This document shows, piece after piece, positions 23,840-30,515 of a DNA stretch of 30,515 bases. Both the position numbers and the translations under genes were made by a program. Position 1 is the stretch's first letter. Every line of letters begins with the position of its first letter. The notes below the pieces were generated by a model. The model made no database searches. It saw nothing but the letters and a program-made list of their open reading frames with translations, and had not been told where the DNA came from. The stretch is from an uncultured Ruminiclostridium sp. (GTDB taxonomy: Bacteria > Bacillota > Clostridia > Oscillospirales > Acutalibacteraceae). Where the stretch lies: contig CABUCM010000034.1 in the NCBI GenBank assembly GCA_902490005.1, forward strand, positions 1 to 30,515, given 5' to 3'.

Positions 23840-25076
23840 CTGGCTTAAGCTGGACAATGCCGGCAAGATTTTCCCATCAACCAGCAGCAAGCGAAACACC
23901 GGGGTGTTCCGCTTTTGCTGTGAACTGAACGAGCCGGTGAAGGAGGCCCCCCTGCAGCAGGCTTTGGAGAAAACAGTGGAGCGGTTTCCCCATTTTTTAT
24001 ATATTCTTCGCAATGGGCTTTTCTGGTATTATCTGGAGGCCAGCGGCCTGCGGCCTCAGGTCCACGAGGAAAACAGAGGGGTTTGCGCCCAGCTGTTTTA
24101 CCGAAACCGGCGCGGCCTTTTGTTTGACGTCAGCTATTATGAGAACCGGGTGAACTTGGAGGTCTATCACGCCCTGACAGACGGCACCGGCGCCCTGCAG
24201 TTTCTGCAATACCTGGTGTGCTCCTATCTGGCGGCGGTCCATCCCGGACAGGTCCGGGATGAGCTGGCGGACGAGCTGTCCCCAGCGCCTGTTTCCTCCC
24301 GGGCCGAGGACAGCTTTAAAAAATATTACCAGCCCGTGAAAAAAACAAAATCCGACCTTCCCAGCCGGGCATACCGTCTTACCGGGACGTTCAGCGAGGG
24401 CTACCGGGTGACCGAGGGGCTGATGTCCTGCCGGAAAGCGCTAGCGCTGGCTAAGTCCTATGGAAGCTCTTTGACCATTTTCCTGTGCGCTTTGCTGATG
24501 GTCTCCGTCCACCGGGAGATGATGCTTTATAAAGAAAAAAAGCCGGTGGTGATTACGGTGCCGGTGAACCTGCGCCAGTATTTCACCTCGGAAACCACCC
24601 GGAACTTTTTCGGCAATATCCGGGTGGCCTATCAGTTCCAGGAGGGGGAGGAAAATCTGGAGGACATTATTGCCTCGCTGAAGGCCTCTTTTCAGCGGGA
24701 GCTCACCCAGGAACGGCTGCAGAGCCGGATCAGCGGCTATATGGCGGTGGAGCGCAACCCCTTTGCCAAAATCGCGCCCCTGTCCTTTAAGAATTTCTGC
24801 CTCAGAATTGCCCGCAGGGTCTCTGACGTTGGGGAAACCCTGGTGGTTTCCAACGTGGGTAAGGTGAGCCTGCCGGAGGAGATCGCGCCGTTTGTGGACC
24901 ATATGTCGGTGTTTGCCAGCACCGCCAAGCTCCAGGCCTGCGTCTGCTCCTGCGGCGATGTGCTTTCTGTGGGCTTCAGTTCCCATTACGAGGAAACGGA
25001 TATCCAGCGGAACTTTTTCCGCCTGCTGGCCGGTATGGGAGTGGAAATCGAAATAAAGAGCAACGCCTCGGATTGA
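23823..25076 (+). CDS. Alcohol acetyltransferase-like protein (condensation-domain fold)
   Basis: This 417-residue protein resembles the alcohol-acetyltransferase/condensation superfamily. The active-site pattern HxxxDG is present as HALTDG (H116, D120), after LNEPVKEAPLQQALEKTVERFP typical of the N-terminal subdomain. A later VPVNLRQYF and VSNVGKVSLP fit the second subdomain. It would transfer an acyl group from CoA (or a carrier) to a hydroxyl group; the acceptor is unknown. ATG 23823 is chosen because GGGGGTGG lies just upstream, within the end of the esterase gene. It sits between an esterase and a zinc-ribbon membrane protein, possibly forming one acylation module. Confidence 0.75.
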   Translation: MNQPGSWLKLDNAGKIFPSTSSKRNTGVFRFCCELNEPVKEAPLQQALEKTVERFPHFLYILRNGLFWYYLEASGLRPQVHEENRGVCAQLFYRNRRGLLFDVSYYENRVNLEVYHALTDGTGALQFLQYLVCSYLAAVHPGQVRDELADELSPAPVSSRAEDSFKKYYQPVKKTKSDLPSRAYRLTGTFSEGYRVTEGLMSCRKALALAKSYGSSLTIFLCALLMVSVHREMMLYKEKKPVVITVPVNLRQYFTSETTRNFFGNIRVAYQFQEGEENLEDIIASLKASFQRELTQERLQSRISGYMAVERNPFAKIAPLSFKNFCLRIARRVSDVGETLVVSNVGKVSLPEEIAPFVDHMSVFASTAKLQACVCSCGDVLSVGFSSHYEETDIQRNFFRLLAGMGVEIEIKSNASD

Positions 25077-25090
25077 GAGAAGGATGAAAG

Positions 25091-25753
25091 ATGCTTTATT
25101 GTAAATCCTGTCAAGTAGCGGTAGCCGGAATCCATCAGCACTGCCCCCTGTGCGGAGGGCATCTATCCGGCCAGGAGGAGGAAACCCCCACTTATCCCAG
25201 CCTTCCCGAAAACCGGGATTGGACCAGGCGGCTGATCCAGATCATCTCTGGAGCGGCCCTCACCGCCGCCATCGTGTGCGTGGCCATCAACATGCTGGCC
25301 CCCACCCAGGTGTGGTGGTCCCTGTTCGCCGTGCTGGGCCTGGGCTGCGGCTGGCTTTGGGCGGTGGTAGGCGTGGTGAAAAAGGCTAAGCTGTTAAACA
25401 ATATCGTCTGGCAGCTGGTCCTGATTTCAGCGGTGGCCTTCCTGTGGGATTGGCTTACCGGCTGGCGGGGCTGGTCCGCGGATTATGTGTTCCCCTCCGT
25501 CTGCATCGGCGCTATGCTGGCGGTGATTATTTTGTCACGGGTGCTGCGTATGCCGGACCGGGATTATATCATCAGCCTTATCGTCTGCGCCGTCATGGGG
25601 ATCATCCCCTTGGTCCTGCTGTTTACCGGCGTGGTGAGAATGATCGTCCCGTCGGTGCTCTGTACCGCCGCCAGCCTGATTATCATCTCCATTCAGCTGA
25701 TTTTTAACTGGAAGGCCATGTACCGGGAAATCCATAAAAAGCTGCATCTGTAA
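25091..25753 (+). CDS. Zinc-ribbon membrane protein (DUF6320-like)
   Basis: The protein has 220 residues. The N-terminus is a zinc ribbon, YCKSCQ...HCPLCGG (two CxxC pairs), followed by a short acidic linker and six hydrophobic segments between about residues 45 and 212. From memory this matches a family of uncharacterised Firmicute proteins (DUF6320) often next to acyltransferase-like genes; I could not check this. AGAAGGATG precedes the start, 14 bases after the previous stop. Its role is unknown. It could anchor or regulate the acyltransferase at the membrane. Confidence 0.7.
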   Translation: MLYCKSCQVAVAGIHQHCPLCGGHLSGQEEETPTYPSLPENRDWTRRLIQIISGAALTAAIVCVAINMLAPTQVWWSLFAVLGLGCGWLWAVVGVVKKAKLLNNIVWQLVLISAVAFLWDWLTGWRGWSADYVFPSVCIGAMLAVIILSRVLRMPDRDYIISLIVCAVMGIIPLVLLFTGVVRMIVPSVLCTAASLIIISIQLIFNWKAMYREIHKKLHL

Positions 25754-25829
25754 CCAGGGCGTGCCGGTCCGATAAAAAGGCCGAAAACAAAAATCCTGAA
25801 GGGCTGGAAAATATTTTCTCAAAAAAATA

Positions 25830-25858
25830 TTGACAAAAGAGAAAACCCGGCGTAAGAT
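25830..25858 (+). promoter_or_regulatory. Sigma-A promoter of the T-box/trpB2 unit
   Basis: A perfect TTGACA (25830-25835) and TAAGAT (25853-25858) are 17 bases apart, just ahead of the T-box leader. Confidence 0.75.
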
Positions 25859-25865
25859 AATAACA

Positions 25866-26151
25866 AATTAAAAAACCAAAACCGTGGAGCAAGAAAAGTA
25901 AGTAAAGACGGGTGTACCAGAGAGCCGCTGGCTGGTGTGAATGCGGCAGCACAGAATTTACCGAATGGCCTTGCGAGGGCGGCCTGAAACCGGAAAGCCG
26001 GGAGTAGGCGTCGACGGGGACCCTGTCCGTTATCAGTGGGGCGCATATGTTAGTATGCAGAATCGAGTGGTCGGCCCTTAGGGCCGTCAAACCGGGTGGT
26101 ACCGCAGAAGCTAAGGCTTTTGTCCCAGTAATTGGGACAAAAGCTTTTTTT
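25866..26151 (+). ncRNA. T-box riboswitch, tryptophan-specific
   Basis: The leader has the T-box order of parts. An AGAGAGC motif lies in stem I with a GGTGTGAAT-type distal loop, and a specifier GAATGG (UGG, Trp, at 25966-25968) follows. AGTAGGCGTCGACGG comes next, then the antiterminator signature GGGTGGTACCGCAG (about 26094-26107), whose UGG bulge region pairs with the uncharged tRNA end. A perfect intrinsic terminator follows. Uncharged tRNA-Trp should favour the antiterminator, so trpB2 is expressed when tryptophan is short. Confidence 0.93.
26116..26151 (+). terminator. Conditional terminator of the T-box leader
   Basis: GCTTTTGTCCCA and its perfect 12-bp complement enclose GTAAT and are followed by seven T. 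The left arm lies directly after the T-box antiterminator sequence, as expected for mutually exclusive folding. Confidence 0.9.
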
Positions 26152-26185
26152 ATTTTCATTTTAAATTTTACAAGGAGTGATTCAA

Positions 26186-27565
26186 ATGGCAAAGGTTCCC
26201 CACAGACTGTATTTGAGCGAAGACGAGATGCCGAAGCAATGGTATAACCTTCGTGCCGATATGAAAGAGCTGCCGGACCCCATGATTAACCCAGCCACCA
26301 TGAAGCCCGCCAAAACAGAGGATTTGTATCCTGTTTTCTGTGAAGAGCTGGCAAAGCAGGAGATGGACACCACCAACCGGTATATCGACATCCCGGAAGA
26401 GATTCAGGAAATGTATAAGATTTACCGGCCCTCTCCGCTGATCCGGGCCTATAATCTGGAAAAGGCCCTGGATACCCCGGCAAAAATCTATTACAAATTC
26501 GAGGGCAACAACACCTCTGGCAGCCACAAGCTAAATTCCGCCATCGCCCAGGCGTATTACGCCAAAAAGCAGGGCATGAAGGGCCTGACCACAGAAACAG
26601 GCGCCGGCCAGTGGGGCACCGCCCTTTCAGAGGCGTGCTCTTACTTTGGCATTCCCTTGACGGTCTATATGGTAAAGGTTTCTTATGAGCAGAAACCCTT
26701 CCGCAAAGCGGTGATGCAGACCTTCGACGCCGGCGTCATCGCCAGCCCCAGCAACACCACTAACGTGGGCCGCCAGATTCTGGCGGAGGATCCAAACTGT
26801 TCCGGCAGCCTGGGGTGCGCCATCTCGGAAGCGGTGGAAAAGGCCGTTTCCACCGAGGGTTACCGCTACGTGCTGGGCTCGGTGCTGAACCAGGTGCTGC
26901 TGCACCAATCCATCATCGGCCTAGAAAGCAAGCTGGCTATGGAAAAGCTGGATGAATACCCCGATGTGGTCATTGGCTGCGCCGGCGGCGGCTCCAACCT
27001 GGGCGGCCTGATCGCCCCCTTTATGCAGGATAAGCTGCTGGGGAAAGCCAATCCCCGCATCGTGGCCGTGGAACCAGCCTCCTGCCCTTCTCTCACCAGA
27101 GGCAGGTACGCTTACGATTTCTGCGACACCGGCAAGATCACCCCCATGGCGAAAATGTACACCCTGGGTTCCGGCTTTATGCCCTCCTCAAACCATGCCG
27201 GCGGCCTGCGGTACCACGGCATGTCCCCCATCCTTTCCAAGCTGTATCACGACGGCTATATGGAGGCGGTGTCCGTGGAGCAAACCAAAGTATTTGAGGC
27301 CGCGGTGGAGTTTTCTAAGAAGGAAACCATCCTTCCCGCTCCGGAATCCGCTCACGCCATCCGCACGGCCATAGACGAGGCTCTGAAGTGTAAGGAAACC
27401 GGGGAACAAAAGACGATCCTGTTCGGCTTGACCGGCACCGGCTATTTCGACATGACCGCTTATTCCGCCTATTTGGAGGGCCGCATGACCGATTATATTC
27501 CCACCGACGCGGATCTGCAAAAGGGCTTCGACGGCCTGCCGAAGATTCCGGGCATCCAGGAATAA
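26186..27565 (+). CDS. trpB: Tryptophan synthase beta-like protein, TrpB2 type
   Basis: This 459-residue PLP enzyme should condense indole with L-serine to give tryptophan. The PLP lysine is K115 in SGSHKLNSA, and the phosphate loop is GGGSN at 267-271. The long N-terminal part (LYLSEDEMPKQWYN) and the EGNNTSGSHKLN form place it in the TrpB2 subgroup, which works without the usual TrpA contact. No trpA or other trp genes are adjacent, so indole salvage is a reasonable role. AAGGAG lies 8 bases before the chosen ATG. Control is by the tryptophan T-box just upstream. Confidence 0.93.
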   Translation: MAKVPHRLYLSEDEMPKQWYNLRADMKELPDPMINPATMKPAKTEDLYPVFCEELAKQEMDTTNRYIDIPEEIQEMYKIYRPSPLIRAYNLEKALDTPAKIYYKFEGNNTSGSHKLNSAIAQAYYAKKQGMKGLTTETGAGQWGTALSEACSYFGIPLTVYMVKVSYEQKPFRKAVMQTFDAGVIASPSNTTNVGRQILAEDPNCSGSLGCAISEAVEKAVSTEGYRYVLGSVLNQVLLHQSIIGLESKLAMEKLDEYPDVVIGCAGGGSNLGGLIAPFMQDKLLGKANPRIVAVEPASCPSLTRGRYAYDFCDTGKITPMAKMYTLGSGFMPSSNHAGGLRYHGMSPILSKLYHDGYMEAVSVEQTKVFEAAVEFSKKETILPAPESAHAIRTAIDEALKCKETGEQKTILFGLTGTGYFDMTAYSAYLEGRMTDYIPTDADLQKGFDGLPKIPGIQE

Positions 27566-27699
27566 GCGTTAAACATCCTGGCGCGCCGTGGCCTTGACGA
27601 TTTCCGCCCACAGGAAGGGATGGGCAAAAAAGCCTTCTAAAGGCGGACCCAGAAAGGGCGCAGGGAAAATCTATTTAATTACAGCTTGACATTTTCAAT

Positions 27700-27732
27700 A
27701 AAAACGGCGCGGCGAAAAGCTGCGCCGTTTTT
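27700..27732. terminator. Terminator of trpB2, possibly bidirectional
   Basis: AAAAACGGCGCGGC and GCTGCGCCGTTTTT form a 14-bp stem (one G-U pair) around GAAAA. A-rich and T-rich ends suit termination in both directions. The 130 bases between the trpB2 stop and this point show no gene with a start codon. Confidence 0.8.
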
Positions 27733-27807
27733 GCCGGATGGGCCGGCGTACTGCGGAATTTAAGCGCCCAGGGGGCCATATTATCGCCGGGCCGCAGACG
27801 CTGGAGC

Positions 27808-27958
27808 TTAGAAACCTTCCTTGAATTGCGTGAAGCCGTTTAACGCCTCAAAGCCCGGCTTCCGGCAGAGGGAGGCCCCCTTTTGAGACGCCTCCAGATG
27901 AATTTTGCCGGTTCCCCGGCGTTTCGCCTCCGCGGTGAACCGCTGAACGATCTTTCTG
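27808..27958 (-). pseudogene. C-terminal remnant of a GNAT acetyltransferase
   Basis: About 50 codons read SRKIVQRFTAEAKRRGTGKI, then HLEASQKGASLCRKPGFEAL and so on to a TAA stop. The pattern of a helix (FTAEAKRRG), a KIHLEAS strand and LCRKPGF (normally LYxKxGF) is the end of a GNAT fold. The front of the gene is missing. The remnant directly abuts the NRPS remnant on its upstream side, so a deletion probably fused them. Confidence 0.5.
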
Positions 27959-28440
27959 CTCACGCCAGATTTTCGTCCATCACAGCAATCGCCGCCCCGG
28001 CCACCGGCCTGCCGATGGGTAGGTCCCGCCGGAAAGGGCTGACTGCCGCTGCAGTGGAAATAGCCTGCGCGGACCGTGGTTTCAGACGGGCCGTAGGTAT
28101 TGTAAACCTCCGCTTTGTCCGGATGGCGGGCGTATTCCTTTTGGGCCGGCATAATTCCGCGCCGCTTTCTTTCAGTATAAAGCGGCTCCGCTTCACGAGG
28201 AAATCCGGTTTTACGGGAACGTATGCTCCGCCGGGCTTCAGCACCGCAAGAATTGCCGCGGCCGTCAAGGCACCGTATTCCATCATGATGCCGATCACCG
28301 GAGCATTTTTGGGAAAACGGCTGATGATTTCATCAGTAAGACGGTTCAGCTCCCCGTAGGCCGCCGTTCTTTGCTCATCCAAAACGGCAATCTGATCCGG
28401 CGCTTTTCCGCCAGCCGCTTAAAAACATCGTATACCACAT
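27959..28440 (-). pseudogene. Decayed NRPS adenylation domain
   Basis: The motifs of an adenylation domain appear in order but in different frames. VVYDVFKRLAEK leads, after a frameshift near 28400, into PDQIAVLDEQRTAAYGELNRL. Core A2 follows as LKPGGAYVP with FILKESGAEL. After about 200 missing residues (A3 and A4, the ATP-binding core), A5 appears as EVYNTYGPSETTV in another frame (28078-28120). The region after A5 returns to the first frame as LPIGRPVAGAAIAVMDENLA, ending in TGA. It cannot make a working enzyme and is a relic of a lost peptide-synthetase gene. Confidence 0.7.
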
Positions 28441-28479
28441 CGGAATTTATGGTGGCGCCTCCCGGCCCGAAGGACTGGC

Positions 28480-28508
28480 TTGACTTTGGTTTGTATGCTC
28501 ATTATACT
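28480..28508 (+). promoter_or_regulatory. Sigma-A promoter of the MmcQ/YjbR-family gene
   Basis: TTGACT (28480-28485) and TATACT (28503-28508) are 17 bases apart. An imperfect inverted repeat (CTCATTATA...TATAAAATGAG) overlaps the -10 box and could be an operator. Confidence 0.65.
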
Positions 28509-28587
28509 TATCTATAAAATGAGTATCATGGGCGCAAAAGATTGATGACTGGCAGTTTTTTGGTGCAAACCGGAAAGGAGGGGATTT

Positions 28588-29256
28588 GTGGTGACGGAGA
28601 GCGATTATTTTAACAAAAGAAAGGTGCTGCCCCAAAAGCTGGAGCCCTTCGGCTTTACGGCGGCTGGGGATGATTTTGTGTATACCCAGCGGATCGCCGG
28701 TGGGCAGTTTGAAATGAAGGTTCAAATATCCCAGGGGGGAAAGGTGCTGACAGAGGTAACCGATATAGCCACCGGAGAGGCGTATGTGCTGCATTTGGTA
28801 GGAGCCCAGGGCGGGTTTGTCGGCAGGGTACGGGAGGATTATGAAGCAGTTCTTGCCAAAATAGACGCCGCATGCTTTGAGGAAGATGTATTCCAAAGCG
28901 AAATGGCTCGCAGGGTCATTGGATATGTGCGGGAGGCCTATGGGGATGAGCTGGAATTTTTATGGAAAAAATTTCCCGATAATGCGGTGTTTCGCAGAAA
29001 GGACACAAAAAAATGGTACGGGGCTCTTTTGACAGTGCAAAGGTGCAAGCTGGGCTTGGAAGGCCAGGGTGCCGCGGAAATTTTAGACCTACGCGTCCAG
29101 CCGGAGGAATTGGCTGATTTGATCGACTGCAAGCGGTATTTTCCCGCCTACCACATGAATAAAAAGCATTGGGTTACCGTCAGCCTCGACGGGTCGGTGC
29201 CCTTTGACGAGGTCGCGGACAGGATTGACGCAAGCTGGCGGCTGGCAAAAAAATAA
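28588..29256 (+). CDS. MmcQ/YjbR-family protein
   Basis: The protein has 222 residues. The C-terminal 110 residues match the MmcQ/YjbR fold (a CyaY-like DNA-binding domain): FPDNAVFRRKDTKKWYGALL, then ILDLRVQPEELADLID, YFPAYHMNKKHWVTVSLDGSV, and a final SWRLAKK. The N-terminal 90 residues are another alpha/beta section often found in the longer members. The GTG at 28588 is used, with AAGGAGGGG upstream; a second GTG follows at once. It stands alone with its own promoter between two decayed genes. The cellular role of this family is poorly known. Confidence 0.85.
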   Translation: MVTESDYFNKRKVLPQKLEPFGFTAAGDDFVYTQRIAGGQFEMKVQISQGGKVLTEVTDIATGEAYVLHLVGAQGGFVGRVREDYEAVLAKIDAACFEEDVFQSEMARRVIGYVREAYGDELEFLWKKFPDNAVFRRKDTKKWYGALLTVQRCKLGLEGQGAAEILDLRVQPEELADLIDCKRYFPAYHMNKKHWVTVSLDGSVPFDEVADRIDASWRLAKK

Positions 29257-29328
29257 AGGGCTGGGGAAAGTAAAAGCCCCATTCCGATTTTCGCGCCGGG
29301 CGGGGCTTTGTACGGCGAAGGTGCAGAA

Positions 29329-29415
29329 ATGAAAACGGCGGTCAAGCCAAAGCGGCGGAAAAAAGGGGATACGGTGGCCGTCGTCAGTCCTTCCAGCGGA
29401 ATGCTGGGGGGATAA
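29329..29415 (+). pseudogene. N-terminal remnant of an LD-carboxypeptidase (S66 family)
   Basis: A 28-codon frame begins MKTAVKPKRRKKGDTVAVVS followed by PSSG and a stop. KPKxLKKGDTIxIVSPSS is the conserved N-terminus of S66 muramoyl-tetrapeptide carboxypeptidases such as LdcA. The remaining 270 or so residues are absent. The piece ends just before the terminator at 29443, consistent with an internal deletion. Confidence 0.6.
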
Positions 29416-29442
29416 GGCCCTTCTTCGTAAATACCGGCTAAG

Positions 29443-29482
29443 AAAAAAGCGACAGAGTAATAAAAAACTCTGCCGCTTTTTT
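29443..29482. terminator. Bidirectional terminator between the remnant region and the uracil-DNA glycosylase gene
   Basis: AAAAAAGCG-A-CAGAGT pairs with ACTCTG-C-CGCTTTTTT (one A-C mismatch). Oligo-A and oligo-T ends flank the stem, so it can stop transcription from both sides. Confidence 0.8.
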
Positions 29483-29502
29483 ATAGGGCTTGAAGGCCGC
29501 GC

Positions 29503-30084
29503 TCAGGCCTGCTGATAGGTATGGTCGCACAGCTCTTGGATTTTTTCCCGCAGCTTTAAGAAATCGTCGAAAGCCCCCGGTTTCTGGGCAGGGTTCCGGA
29601 GCAGGGCGGCAGGATGGAGGGTGGCCATCATGGTGACGCCATTTTTCTCAAAGAAAACGCCGTGCTCCTTGGTGATTTTAATATCCGGCTTGATGATTTT
29701 CGCGGCGGCGATCCTGCCAAGGCATACGATGATCTTGGGGCGGATCAGCGCCGTCTGGTTCCGAAGCCACTGGATGCAGGCGTCCTGCTCCTCGGGCAGC
29801 GGGTCACGGTTCTTGGGCGGGCGGCATTTCACAATGTTGGCGATATAAATATTCTCTTTCCGGCTTAGGTCTATCGCCGCCAGCATTTTATCTAAAAGCT
29901 GGCCGCCCCGGCCCACAAAGGGCTCCCCTTGCAAATCTTCGTTTTCCCCGGGACCTTCCCCAATAAACAGCACCTCGGCGGTTTCCACGCCTACGCCGAA
30001 TACCACGTTATGCCGCGTTTCACAAAGGCCGCATTTATCGCATTGGAGGCAGGCCTCCTGTAAACTGTTCCAAGTGTCATACAT
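29503..30084 (-). CDS. Uracil-DNA glycosylase, family 4 (Fe-S type)
   Basis: This 193-residue protein removes uracil from DNA. It carries the four cysteines for a 4Fe-4S cluster (C15, C18, C87, C103), the catalytic motif GEGPGENEDLQGEPFVG (42-58), KCRPPKNRDP, and TLHPAALLRNP near the end, all standard for family 4. I chose the ATG at 30084 because GGAGAG lies upstream and family members start close to the first cysteine pair. A longer frame would extend into the repeat array. The gene is monocistronic. Its promoter may lie in the first repeat unit (TGGTATCAT). Confidence 0.93.
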   Translation of the reverse strand: MYDTWNSLQEACLQCDKCGLCETRHNVVFGVGVETAEVLFIGEGPGENEDLQGEPFVGRGGQLLDKMLAAIDLSRKENIYIANIVKCRPPKNRDPLPEEQDACIQWLRNQTALIRPKIIVCLGRIAAAKIIKPDIKITKEHGVFFEKNGVTMMATLHPAALLRNPAQKPGAFDDFLKLREKIQELCDHTYQQA

Positions 30085-30163
30085 ATCCGTTCTCTCCGTT
30101 CCGGTGTTTTTTCCAGGGGGCGGCTTGGTTATTTTGCCGCCGCCGGGCTTGTGCCCAATCATG

Positions 30164-30515
30164 ATACCATAACCATAGGTTGGTGCAGTCCGCACCTTAG
30201 ACGAAAAACGCTTGACGTTTTTCGTACATGGTCAAATGTTCTCTCAGCCATCGGCGGCTTTGCCGCCGCTTATGGCGTGAGGTTATTATACCATAACCAC
30301 AGGCTGGCACAGCCTGCGCCTTAGATGAAAAACGCCTGTCGTTTTTCGTACATGGTCAAATGCTCTCTCAGCCATCGGCGGCTTTGCCACCGCTTATGGC
30401 GTGAGGTTATTATACCATAACCACAGGCTGGTGCAGTCCGCACCTTAGACGAAAAACACTTGCCGTTTTTCGTACATGGTCAAATGCTCTCTCAGCCATC
30501 GGCGGCTTTGCCGCC
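30164..30515 (+). repeat. Tandem array of a 124-bp hairpin-rich repeat (at least 2.8 units, continues beyond window)
   Basis: Units start at 30164, 30288 and 30412 with ATACCATAACC and have an exact 124-base period. The third is cut by the window edge. Each unit has three hairpins: a variable GC stem (GGTGC/GCACC or GGCTG/CAGCC), an A/T stem (GAAAAAC...GTTTTTC) and CGGCGGC/GCCGCCG. The outer ends are short inverted repeats (ATAACC/GGTTAT). No protein is encoded. The strand is arbitrary. Confidence 0.9.

Noticed and set aside
27568..27665. Minus-strand stretch reading PPLEGFFAHPFLWAEIVKAT before a stop
   Set aside because: It looks slightly protein-like but is only about 30 codons, has no start, and no family could be assigned.
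30164..30515. Repeat array considered as a CRISPR
   Set aside because: The units are contiguous with no unique spacers, the 124-bp period is far too long, and no cas gene is present.

Overview
The window looks like chromosomal DNA of an anaerobic, glycan-degrading Firmicute, most likely a gut clostridium of the Oscillospiraceae/Ruminococcaceae type. This is inferred from the moderately GC-rich genes, strong AGGAGG-type ribosome sites, lipoprotein signal peptides, an LplB/LplC-type sugar ABC transporter without its own ATPase, a tryptophan T-box leader and TrpB2-type tryptophan synthase. No rRNA, tRNA, transposase, integrase or CRISPR array was found.

Left part (1-20.9 kb): a Gram-positive polysaccharide-utilisation locus. 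A leftward operon encodes two sugar-ABC permeases, the sugar-binding lipoprotein and a GH127 beta-L-arabinofuranosidase that runs off the left edge. It starts at a clear sigma-A promoter with a palindrome between the -35 and -10 boxes. To its right are a second GH127-family enzyme made as a lipoprotein with a C-terminal carbohydrate-binding-like domain, a convergent AraC-type regulator, and a rightward operon. That operon encodes a lipoprotein and a 1516-residue membrane-anchored protein, both built from repeated carbohydrate-binding-like domains, then a GH2 beta-mannosidase-like enzyme, a D-psicose/D-tagatose 3-epimerase-like protein and an L-fucose/L-arabinose isomerase-family protein. A consistent model is that surface proteins bind and trim an arabinose-bearing glycan, the ABC transporter imports the fragments, cytoplasmic GH127 and GH2 enzymes finish them, and the isomerase and epimerase interconvert the freed sugar.

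The most unusual feature is the design of the two non-catalytic surface proteins. A CBM6/35-like domain appears to be inserted between the first and second strands of a divergent InlB-type beta-grasp repeat. There are eight such nested units plus one bare unit, with four calcium-loop-like linkers between units.

Middle part (20.9-27.7 kb): nagA behind its own promoter and a structured leader; an overlapping set of an HSL-type esterase, an alcohol-acetyltransferase-like protein and a zinc-ribbon membrane protein; then a tryptophan T-box riboswitch controlling trpB2.

Right part (27.7-30.5 kb): a decayed zone with remnants of an NRPS adenylation domain, a GNAT acetyltransferase and an LD-carboxypeptidase. 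Around them lie an intact MmcQ/YjbR-family gene and a family 4 uracil-DNA glycosylase. The window ends in a 124-bp tandem repeat rich in hairpins, and a divergent inverted copy lies upstream of the esterase gene.
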